Shown here piece after piece: positions 27,512 to 34,421 of a DNA stretch of 64,000 nucleotides. The position numbers and the translations under genes are program-made. Position 1 is the stretch's first letter; each line of letters starts with the position of its first letter. This DNA comes from Spongiactinospora sp. TRM90649 (lineage in GTDB: Bacteria; Actinomycetota; Actinomycetes; Streptosporangiales; Streptosporangiaceae), in assembly GCF_029382225.1 (NCBI RefSeq), contig NZ_JARLTC010000035.1, forward strand, positions 1 to 64,000, read 5' to 3'. The notes under the pieces were generated by a model. The model worked only from the letters and a program-made list of their open reading frames with translations. It did no database searches and was not told the DNA's origin.

Positions 27512-28137
27512 GCGGGCTCCTCTCGCGGGTTGGGGCTGTCGGGTCGGCGGAGTGCGTGCAGGAGGTCGGAGGCGAGCTTGCTGGAGATGCCGAGCCGGGC
27601 GCGCAGGCCGTCGCGGGTGATGGGCCTGCCGTGTTGCCGGTCGTGTTCGGCGGCGATACGGCGGGCGTAGTCGAGCAGCGGGCTCGCCGTACCGGTGTCG
27701 TTCTGCGGCTCGTTCTCCTCTGAGGTGTCGTCCGGTACGGCGACGGCTGCCGGTACGGCGGCGCGGCGTTCCAGCATCGACACGGCGGTGAGGAACGCGG
27801 CGGCCGGAGTGGCGGCGGTGATCCACCCCCACGCGGACGGGTCGGCCTGGGCGAGGTTGGCCGCCAGCGACAGCACGATCCCGCCGACCAGGACGAGCGT
27901 GGGCCAGGAGATCCAGCCGTCGGCCCGCCGCCCGGTCTTCTTGTCGCGTTGCCGTTCGCGGGCGGCCATGACGCAGGTCAGGTCCACGCAGACGGCCACG
28001 GCCCAGGCCATCGGGCCGTCCTGTCCGTGCTGGGCGGCGGTGGTGCGGATGTGGGTGAAGCTGCCCGCCCCCGCGATCAGCGCGAGGATCACCACGGGGG
28101 CGGTGTCGGCCAGTCGTACCGCCGTCGTTCTGCTCAT
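27508..28137 (-). CDS. SpdB-like membrane protein
   Basis: The 209-residue protein has about four hydrophobic segments (VVILALIAGAGSF, WAVAVCVDLTCVMAA, TLVLVGGIVLSLAANLA, ITAATPAAAFLTAV) and a cytoplasmic tail with a winged-helix-like ITRDGLRARLGISSKLAS. That topology fits the SpdB/DUF2637 spread proteins of Streptomyces plasmids and AICEs, which help transferred DNA move through the mycelium. It is coupled to the Tra gene by overlap. Confidence 0.7.
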   Translation of the reverse strand: MSRTTAVRLADTAPVVILALIAGAGSFTHIRTTAAQHGQDGPMAWAVAVCVDLTCVMAARERQRDKKTGRRADGWISWPTLVLVGGIVLSLAANLAQADPSAWGWITAATPAAAFLTAVSMLERRAAVPAAVAVPDDTSEENEPQNDTGTASPLLDYARRIAAEHDRQHGRPITRDGLRARLGISSKLASDLLHALRRPDSPNPREEPA

Positions 28138-29510
28138 GCGGCGATCTCTCCAGGTCCGGCGGCTGCCGGGAGGTCGAGGCCCAGGCCGGCAGCGGCGAGC
28201 TGGGCCCAGGACGGGGCCATGTCGGCGTAGGCGCGGGCGGCCTCCTCGGCGGCGGTGGTGGAGACGTATCCGGAGCGGGCGCGGTACCAGCGGCCGTCCG
28301 AACCGGTCACGATGGCCACGCCAGGGGTCTCGGGCGGGATGGAGCGGGCCGCGACCAGGGCGTCGGGGTCGAGGTCGCCGAGGATCATCACGGCGGTCTC
28401 GGGGTCGTTGACGCGGTGGCAGACGCGTCCGCCGACCTGGGCGCGCAGCGCGGTGACGCCGGGGCCGAGGTCGGCCCCGATGCGCTGGCCGGACAGTACG
28501 AGATGGATGCCGAAGGCGCGGCCGAGCTGGGCGATCCGTAGCAGGGCGGTCGCCGTACGGGTGACCTCGTCCTTCTCGGCCTTGTCGGCGGTCAGGTACA
28601 GCTCGGCCAGCTCATCGACCAGGATGACGACCGGGATGGGCCGGGACTGGTCGGGAAGCTGCCAGATGTCCCGCACCCCGTGCTGGCGGCAGGCGAGCAT
28701 CCGCGCGCCCATGATCGCGATCAGGTCGGCGAGCAGCGCGACGCACTCGGCGCGGGTGGTGGCCAGGGCGGTGAGGCGGTCGGTGTAGGCGGACAGCTCC
28801 ACGCCGCCCTTGAGGTCGAACCCGACCAGCGCGACCGGCTGCGGGGCGAGCGCCACGAGCAGGGCGTTGACCAGGTTGGACTTGCCCGACTGGGTGGCTC
28901 CGGCGTTGATCCAGTGCGGGATGAGCCGGAAGTCCATCCGCCACGGCGTGCCGTTGTCGAGCAGGCCGACGACGGGCCGGAGCAGCTCGGCGGCGCTCCA
29001 CCCGCCGGGCGGATCGGACGGCGGTACGGCGGGCGCGACGTGGCCGAGCGGGTCGTGGGTGGTGGCCTGGAGGGTGACCCGGCCGGGCCGGGAGGCGACC
29101 ACGCGGACGGCCTCGATGCGCCAGGCGTGCGCGAGGCGTTCGCAGATCTTGGCGTAGTCGTCGGGGATCTGGCCGTCCAGGAGGCGGAGCGTGACGCGGA
29201 AGCCGTACCGGGTGGGCCGGGGCAGGCCCATCCACGGCTTGGTGTCCACGGCGATGCGCTGGAAGCGCCGCCGTACCCGGACCACGCCGGTGGAGGCGAC
29301 CATGTTCGGCACGACGGTGAACCACCAGCGGTGCCGTTTCTTGGTCAGCCCGCAGCCGGAGGCGACGTGCCGCCAGGACCAGCGCAGCCACACGGCCTTG
29401 CGCGGGAACGCGGCGACGTACCAGTAGGAGACGGGCGCCCAGCGGCGCCAGGCCAGCAGCCCGAGCCAGACGGCCAGGGCGAGGAGCATGGGGCGGGGGA
29501 GCTCGGTCAT
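28134..29510 (-). CDS. FtsK/SpoIIIE-type DNA translocase (TraSA/TraB-like)
   Basis: The 458-residue protein has an N-terminal membrane segment (MLLALAVWLGLLAWRRW), a middle domain, then Walker A AGATQSGKSNLVNALL near residue 235 and Walker B PVVILVDELAELYL near residue 335. A C-terminal part with RVNDPETAVMILGD and VAARSIPPETPG follows. This is the single hexameric pump of AICE conjugation, moving double-stranded DNA. The ATG at 29510 overlaps the upstream stop (TGATG); an upstream extension to 29879 is a frame shadow of the preceding gene. Confidence 0.9.
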   Translation of the reverse strand: MTELPRPMLLALAVWLGLLAWRRWAPVSYWYVAAFPRKAVWLRWSWRHVASGCGLTKKRHRWWFTVVPNMVASTGVVRVRRRFQRIAVDTKPWMGLPRPTRYGFRVTLRLLDGQIPDDYAKICERLAHAWRIEAVRVVASRPGRVTLQATTHDPLGHVAPAVPPSDPPGGWSAAELLRPVVGLLDNGTPWRMDFRLIPHWINAGATQSGKSNLVNALLVALAPQPVALVGFDLKGGVELSAYTDRLTALATTRAECVALLADLIAIMGARMLACRQHGVRDIWQLPDQSRPIPVVILVDELAELYLTADKAEKDEVTRTATALLRIAQLGRAFGIHLVLSGQRIGADLGPGVTALRAQVGGRVCHRVNDPETAVMILGDLDPDALVAARSIPPETPGVAIVTGSDGRWYRARSGYVSTTAAEEAARAYADMAPSWAQLAAAGLGLDLPAAAGPGEIAA

Positions 29511-29833
29511 CACTCCGCACCTCCCCGCAGGGCGAAGGAGGCGGCGCGGTAGGCGATGCCCCAGCGGTTCTGCTGTTCCCAGACGTAGCCGACGAGGCCG
29601 ATCGGGACGACGGCCTGCCCGGCGGTGATCGGCGGTTCGGGGGTGACGCTGATCTTGAGCAGCTCCATGCGGCCCGACTCGTCCTCGGCGAGGAGGGTCA
29701 CCTCGAACATGTCGTTGCCGTCGCGGTCGCGCTTGACCTCGCCGGTCTCCTTGCTGACCAGGCGCGGCCGGGGCGGCTTCACGCAGGTGAAGGTCAGCCT
29801 GTTGACGTCGACGGGGATGGGGATGGTTCGCAT
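29510..29833 (-). CDS. Small conserved AICE protein upstream of Tra (Pra-like?)
   Basis: The 107-residue protein begins MRTIPIPVDVNRLTFTCVKP and shows GEVKRDRDGNDMFEVTLLAE and GQAVVPIGLVGYVWEQQNRWG. It is a compact beta-rich protein of a type commonly found just before the Tra gene in AICEs, where it has been annotated as a regulator or activator. I cannot confirm which. It is the first gene of the transfer transcript and lies opposite the KorSA-like gene. Confidence 0.55.
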   Translation of the reverse strand: MRTIPIPVDVNRLTFTCVKPPRPRLVSKETGEVKRDRDGNDMFEVTLLAEDESGRMELLKISVTPEPPITAGQAVVPIGLVGYVWEQQNRWGIAYRAASFALRGGAE

Positions 29834-29964
29834 GATCGCGCCTCTCTGTAGTTCCTTGAATACATAGAACGCTTAGCATCCTAAGCTGTCAAGGAGTTCT
29901 TTGGCTGCATGGTTGGCATCACGGTGGGGGTGTGTTGAACTTGGGGGGTTGAGAGGAGCCCCCG
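29834..29964. promoter_or_regulatory. Divergent promoter/operator between tra operon and KorSA-like gene
   Basis: This AT-richer gap must hold promoters for both directions. GCTTAG at 29871-29876 and CTAAGC at 29881-29886 form a perfect inverted repeat with a 4-base spacer. Around it TCCTTGA (29853-29859) and TCAAGGA (29889-29895) form an outer inverted pair. Such nested dyads fit a GntR-dimer operator; in pSAM2 KorSA represses the divergent gene from a comparable site. Confidence 0.55.
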
Positions 29965-30336
29965 GTGGTGGAGAAGACCGGCCGTCCGGCCTACCTGCAG
30001 ATCGTCGATGAGCTGCGCGGGCAGATCCGGTCCGGTGCCCTGCCCGGCGGGACGGCGCTGCCGTCCACCGCCCAGTTGGGCACGCGCTTCGACGTGTCGG
30101 CCAGTGTCGTCAAGGCCGCCATCAGCGTGTTGCGCACCGAGGGGCTGGTCGTCGGCCAGCAGGGCAAGGGCGTCTTCGTCCGCGACGTCCTGCCGGAGGT
30201 CCCCGGCCCGGCGGGCTCTGACGGCGACGTCCTGGACCAGCTCGCCGAGGTCCGGCGGACGCTCATGGATCTGGGGGGCCGTCTCGCCGCCCTGGAGTCG
30301 GCGGTGTTCTCCGAAGAGCCGAAGCGATCTCGCTGA
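29965..30336 (+). CDS. KorSA-like GntR-family repressor
   Basis: The 123-residue protein has a GntR winged helix (YLQIVDELRGQIRSGALPGG, LPSTAQLGTRF, GQQGKGVFV) and only a short C-terminal coiled region, the KorSA type rather than a full metabolite-binding regulator. It probably keeps the AICE quiescent by repressing the divergent tra operon and activator. The start is GTG at 29965 (or the next codon), after a GAGAGG site. Confidence 0.8.
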   Translation: MVEKTGRPAYLQIVDELRGQIRSGALPGGTALPSTAQLGTRFDVSASVVKAAISVLRTEGLVVGQQGKGVFVRDVLPEVPGPAGSDGDVLDQLAEVRRTLMDLGGRLAALESAVFSEEPKRSR

Positions 30337-30592
30337 CCCGACAGGCCATTTCCTCCAGCTCTGTCTGGATGGCGAGAAGTTCGTCCCTTATTTGCGGCAA
30401 TATATCCACGGTGACCTCCTTGTCCTCCGGCTTCGGGTGGTCGCCCTTTCGGATGGCTCAAGTTCACCGTGACCAGGGGATTTCCGGTATCACGCGGCCA
30501 TAGCTAAGCTTCTTCATTGCTGCCTAACGGCGATTTACACAGCCGTTTTCACATGCGCCAACCGCCCCACTCTGTGCAGGCGAAGGGAAGCG

Positions 30593-31630
30593 ATGAAGAC
30601 GACCCAGCGCACCGGCTGGACCCCCGCCCGGCTGCGGGAACACCGCGAGGCCCACGGCCTCACCCTGGAGGCCGCAGGCGAGCGGCTACGCGAGGCGGCC
30701 GGCCGGCACGGCCTGACCGTCCCCGCCGCCAACTTTCAGACCCTTTGGGGACACGAGCAGGGGACCATTTTCCCCGGGCCGCATTACCGTCGTGCCTATT
30801 GCCTCCTGTATGGGGCCACTGAACCTGAACTAGGCTTTCGTCCCGCTTTGCCCGGTGAATCACAGAAAGCGGAGATTGTGATATCGGAATTGCCGGTACC
30901 GGCCGACCCTGCCACCGACAACGCCGCCGCCCGCGTCATCGAAGAAGCCTTCACCAAGGTGTCCCTGGACGCCATCCAGACGCCCGACTCCCCGCAGGCC
31001 CTGCTGCGCACGCGCGTCGTCGACGCGTGGCGACGGCGGCACGGCGGCGGCAGCCCCCGGCCGATCCTCGTCCTGGTCGGCGGATACGCCGGATCGGGCA
31101 AGACCGAGTTCTCCCGCTTCCTGTCCGACATCACCGGCTGGGCGTTCCTGGACAAGGACTCACTCACCCGCTCCATCGTGGAACGCCTGCTGGTCTCACT
31201 CGGCGGTGACCCCAACGACCGGCACACCGAGTTGTACCTCCGCGAGGTCCGCCCGCTGGAGTACCGCTGCCTGATGGAGACCGCCTGGGACAACCTCGGC
31301 GTCGGCACCTCCACCATCCTGTCCGCGCCGTTCATCGCCGAGATGAACGACGAGGCGTGGTTCGCCCGCCTGGAGAACCGCTGCGCGGCCAAGGGCATCG
31401 ACGTCGCCGCGATCTGGGTGCGCTGCGACCCCGAATCGATGCGCGAGTACATCGAGTTCCGCGCAGCCGCCCGCGACGGCTGGAAGCTGGAGAACTGGCC
31501 CGCGTACGTCGGAGCCCTGTCCGTCGACGGCAGCCCGCCCACCGCCCACCTGACCGTGGACAACCGGCTCGGCGCGGCGATCAGCCTCGCCGACCAGACC
31601 CGCGAGGCCCTCAAGCGGATCTTCACATGA
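30593..31630 (+). CDS. HTH domain fused to P-loop kinase
   Basis: Residues 1-80 form an XRE-like helix-turn-helix with charged helices (RLREHREAHGLTLEAAGERL) and a YRRAYCLLYGATEPELGF segment. After a linker, residues about 150-345 form a P-loop kinase with VGGYAGSGKTEFSRFL, a lid-like REVRPLEYRCL and WVRCDPESMREYI. The kinase part resembles small-molecule or zeta-type kinases. Fusion to HTH suggests a DNA-bound phosphotransferase or an autoregulated toxin-like enzyme. The stop overlaps the ATG of a second kinase (ATGA). The substrate is unknown. Confidence 0.7.
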   Translation: MKTTQRTGWTPARLREHREAHGLTLEAAGERLREAAGRHGLTVPAANFQTLWGHEQGTIFPGPHYRRAYCLLYGATEPELGFRPALPGESQKAEIVISELPVPADPATDNAAARVIEEAFTKVSLDAIQTPDSPQALLRTRVVDAWRRRHGGGSPRPILVLVGGYAGSGKTEFSRFLSDITGWAFLDKDSLTRSIVERLLVSLGGDPNDRHTELYLREVRPLEYRCLMETAWDNLGVGTSTILSAPFIAEMNDEAWFARLENRCAAKGIDVAAIWVRCDPESMREYIEFRAAARDGWKLENWPAYVGALSVDGSPPTAHLTVDNRLGAAISLADQTREALKRIFT

Positions 31631-32217
31631 CCGTGCGCGGCGTCATCCTGTATGGGCCGCCCGCGAGCGGCAAGAGCACCGTCACCGCGGCCTTGACCGA
31701 CCTCGACCCGCGCTTCGAACTGCTGCGCAAGCTCAAGGTGGGCACCGGGCGGGCGGAGGAGTACGACTTCGTGACCGGCGAGGAACTCGACCGGCTGCGC
31801 GCGGCCGGTCGGATCGTCACCGAGACCCACCGCTACGGCAACCGCTACGCCATCGACCGCCACCCGGTCGAACACATGGCACGGGCTGGGCTGGTGCCGG
31901 TCGCCCACGTCGGCAACTGCGCCGATCTCAAGCGCCTGGCGGTGACGGGGGAGTGGCTCGCCGTCCTGCTGTGGCTGCCCCGCGAGGTCTGCCGGGCACG
32001 TTCGCTGCGGCGCGGCGACAGCGACACCGCCGAGCGGCTCAAGGCATGGGAGGAGACCCTCACCGACCTGGAGGAACACGAGACCGAGCAGCTGTTTCAC
32101 CTGCGCCTCGCCACCGACCGCATCGGCAGCGACCAAGCGGCCCGGGAGATCGCCGACGCCTTCACCGTACTTGCCTCAGGATCGCGGCGACCCGCAGGCC
32201 ATACGGAAGGTGCTTGA
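31627..32217 (+). CDS. Second P-loop kinase, guanylate-kinase-like
   Basis: The 196-residue protein starts VRGVILYGPPASGKSTVTAAL and keeps guanylate-kinase-like elements: VGTGRAEEYDFVTGEELDRL, then ETHRYGNRYAID. It is translationally coupled to the HTH-kinase gene, so the two probably act together, for example in sequential phosphorylation or as a sensor/effector pair. Its last 56 bases overlap a convergent small gene. Ordinary nucleotide metabolism is unlikely, given the location in AICE cargo. Confidence 0.65.
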   Translation: MTVRGVILYGPPASGKSTVTAALTDLDPRFELLRKLKVGTGRAEEYDFVTGEELDRLRAAGRIVTETHRYGNRYAIDRHPVEHMARAGLVPVAHVGNCADLKRLAVTGEWLAVLLWLPREVCRARSLRRGDSDTAERLKAWEETLTDLEEHETEQLFHLRLATDRIGSDQAAREIADAFTVLASGSRRPAGHTEGA

Positions 32218-32395
32218 GCACCTCGTAGGGGACCACGTCCAGCCGCCACCACGTCCCGCAGGCGAAACAGATGACCCCGGCACGCGCGTGGTGCGGCCAC
32301 ATGTTGGTCCACGCCACCCTCGCATGCGGGCAGTCCGAGGGGTTCGAGGTGAAAGGCCGGCCTTCCTCGGAGGCGGCGGAGTCATGCTCGCTCAC
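32162..32395 (-). CDS. Small Cys/His protein, possible zinc binder
   Basis: The 77-residue protein, with a GTG start at 32395, contains CPHARVAWTNMWPHH and then CFACGTWWRLD, giving Cys/His ligands for a small zinc fold. A helical tail VLKHLPYGLRVAAIL follows. The start overlaps the stop of the upstream 126-residue gene (GTGA). It overlaps the second kinase gene tail to tail. Confidence 0.5.
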   Translation of the reverse strand: MSEHDSAASEEGRPFTSNPSDCPHARVAWTNMWPHHARAGVICFACGTWWRLDVVPYEVLKHLPYGLRVAAILRQVR

Positions 32396-32772
32396 AGCGG
32401 ATGCACCTCCTCCCGCAAGGACGGCGGAGCCGGGTACACGGCGCGCAACCTCTCGTAGGTCGCCGCGATCCGCCCGGCGGCGCCCCGGGGATCCAGCGCC
32501 GAGTGCCAGGCATGAATCGCCCGGTAGCGGTGGCGGTCCCACCCCGTGCGCCACCAGAAGTAGCGCCCGTCGCTCCACACGATGAGTTCCTGCCACACCG
32601 AGACCAGGGCCAGGCCGTGCCCGCCATGGATGTCACCGGCGATCCCACGCTCCCCCAGCGCGGCGTGCAGCTCCTCGGCGGCCTCCAGCGCCCCCACGCT
32701 CTGCACGTCCAGCGCCCAGGCGAGATGCAACAGATCACCGCTTCCCGGTGGCGCATGCCGTCTGGCCATCAT
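32392..32772 (-). CDS. Hypothetical AICE cargo protein
   Basis: The 126-residue protein starts at 32772 (or 32769) and includes AAEELHAALGERGIAGDIHG, then LALVSVWQELIVWSDGRYFWW and a C-terminal helix. I recognise the pattern only as a type seen near HTH regulators in actinomycete elements. It is divergent from the GntR gene across a palindrome-rich promoter and coupled to the zinc-binder gene. Confidence 0.55.
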   Translation of the reverse strand: MMARRHAPPGSGDLLHLAWALDVQSVGALEAAEELHAALGERGIAGDIHGGHGLALVSVWQELIVWSDGRYFWWRTGWDRHRYRAIHAWHSALDPRGAAGRIAATYERLRAVYPAPPSLREEVHPL

Positions 32773-32810
32773 CCGCACCCTTCCCAAGGCGACATCAACC
32801 CTCGGTACGA

Positions 32811-32865
32811 ATGTAGCTACATAGCTATGTACGTGCAAGCGGATGCTCGTACGCTGCTACGTAGC
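32811..32865. promoter_or_regulatory. Palindrome cluster between divergent genes
   Basis: Within 55 bases there are three palindromes: GTAGCTAC (32813-32820), TACATAGCTATGTA (32818-32831, 14 bp perfect) and GCTACGTAGC (32856-32865). The area is AT-richer than its surroundings. It lies between the minus-strand 126-residue gene and the plus-strand GntR gene, so it is most likely the GntR operator controlling both directions. Confidence 0.6.
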
Positions 32866-32875
32866 TTCATGACCC

Positions 32876-33289
32876 ATGACGATCGACTCCAGCGCTGATC
32901 GCCCGGTCTACAAGCAACTCGCCGACTTGCTCCGCACGCAGATCCAGGCGGGAGAGCTACGGCCGGGGCAACGCCTCCTGGCTGAGAACGACTACGTGGC
33001 CGAGTACGGCATCTCCCGCGACTCGGTCCGCCGAGCCATGGCCGTCCTCAGAAGCGAGGGGTTGATCGTGACTGAACTCCGCGGCTCACGAGTCCGCGAG
33101 CCCGAAGAGTCCGTCGAGGTCCAGGTCGACGCGGGCACCACCATCGCCGCCCGCATGCCCACCGACCCCGAACGCCGCCAACTCGGCATCGGCGAGGGTA
33201 TCCCCATCCTCGTCATCACCGACCCCGACGGCGAAACCCGCCTCCTCCCCGCCGACCGCACCATCCTCCACACCGGCGAACCCCTGTAG
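32876..33289 (+). CDS. Second AICE GntR-family regulator
   Basis: The 137-residue protein has the GntR DNA-binding domain (VYKQLADLLRTQIQAGELRPG, LLAENDYVAEYGISRDSVRRA) followed by a shortened UTRA-like remnant (GTTIAARMPTDPERRQLGIG). It is probably an autoregulator, given the palindromes just upstream. It may respond to a small ligand, but the effector domain looks too short to be certain. Confidence 0.75.
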   Translation: MTIDSSADRPVYKQLADLLRTQIQAGELRPGQRLLAENDYVAEYGISRDSVRRAMAVLRSEGLIVTELRGSRVREPEESVEVQVDAGTTIAARMPTDPERRQLGIGEGIPILVITDPDGETRLLPADRTILHTGEPL

Positions 33290-33522
33290 CGGTATCTGGC
33301 GGGCCAACCATGACAGCGACCCGGCTCCAGCTCAAGATCAGTGCTACTTGCCGCTCCGATGAGAACTTTCTCTTCGTCTTTAAAGGCGGTCCGCTTCGCG
33401 GCCCACCGCGCGCCTGGCGGTCGCCGCCCGCGCTGCGGCTCTCCGGCCGGTCGCGATCGGCACCGCCGTGCGCGCCAGGAGCCACGAGCGAACACCTAAC
33501 GTTCAAGTCGTCCATCGAGCGC

Positions 33523-34173
33523 TCAGCGCAGGCCCGCCAGCAACGCGACGGCCTCGCTGACATGCCCGACCACGTGATCGACTTGCACGCGATCCGCTGC
33601 AAGCCCACCGGCATTGACCCACACCGTACGCAGCCCCGCGGCGCCCCCACCACCGATGTCCTTGACCAGGCTGTCACCTATCATCCACCCACCATCGGCC
33701 AGCGAAGCCCCGCATCGTGCCGCGGCGATCTCAAACAGCCGCCGATCCGGTTTGCTGACTCCCTCAGCCCCCGAGCACGCCCAGCCGGTGACCACCTCCG
33801 CCAACCCGCTGTGCTCGATCTTTCCGGCCTGATTGTCCGCAGTCCCGTTGGTGACGATCCCCATCCGCCATCCATCTGCCCGCAACCTCGCAAGGCTGGC
33901 CAGCACCTCAGGGGCACACCTCACCAGATGCGGCATCCGCCGCCGGTAACCCGCCCACAGTTCATCCACCTCGGGCGGCAAGGCGAACCGCTCCCGCACC
34001 CGGGCGAAGAACTCTCCCCGGTGCGCCAGCCCGGTCCCGTCCAGGGCGATCAGCCAGTCAACCGCCCCGTCCCCGAGCCGATGATCCGCAGCGAACTCCG
34101 TCGCCCAGACCCGAAACGCGTCCCGCAGGTCGATCAAGGTGTCATCCAAATCGAAAAGCGCCAACCGCTGCAT
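33523..34173 (-). CDS. HAD-family phosphatase
   Basis: The 216-residue enzyme has motif I LALFDLDDTLIDLRDAF (nucleophile Asp), motif II MGIVTNGTAD, motif III Lys in GVSKPDRRLFEIAA and motif IV GWMIGDSLVKDIGGG. It is a soluble phosphatase of the HAD-IA type. Its place between the kinase genes and the STAND ATPase in AICE cargo makes a linked phosphate role tempting but unproven. Upstream and downstream gaps of about 235-250 bases show no further genes. Confidence 0.82.
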   Translation of the reverse strand: MQRLALFDLDDTLIDLRDAFRVWATEFAADHRLGDGAVDWLIALDGTGLAHRGEFFARVRERFALPPEVDELWAGYRRRMPHLVRCAPEVLASLARLRADGWRMGIVTNGTADNQAGKIEHSGLAEVVTGWACSGAEGVSKPDRRLFEIAAARCGASLADGGWMIGDSLVKDIGGGGAAGLRTVWVNAGGLAADRVQVDHVVGHVSEAVALLAGLR

Positions 34174-34421
34174 GCCATCGGAGCCTAACCCTCACACCCA
34201 TACGGCACTGATCATGCCCAAGCCCATCGGTCCGTAGCCGGTGGAGGTGGGACGATCGGCAGACTTCGCTTCTGGCCGTAATAGGCCGGGGCCGATCGCT
34301 GCCGCGCCGCCTCCGGTGCTCGGGCCTGGAGGCCCTGCGCTCCGGGTCCGCTTGCCACCGGGGCACCCGGCTACTCGTCAACTACAGAACCCGGAGCGAT
34401 GTTACGAACCGAGACCCGTGC

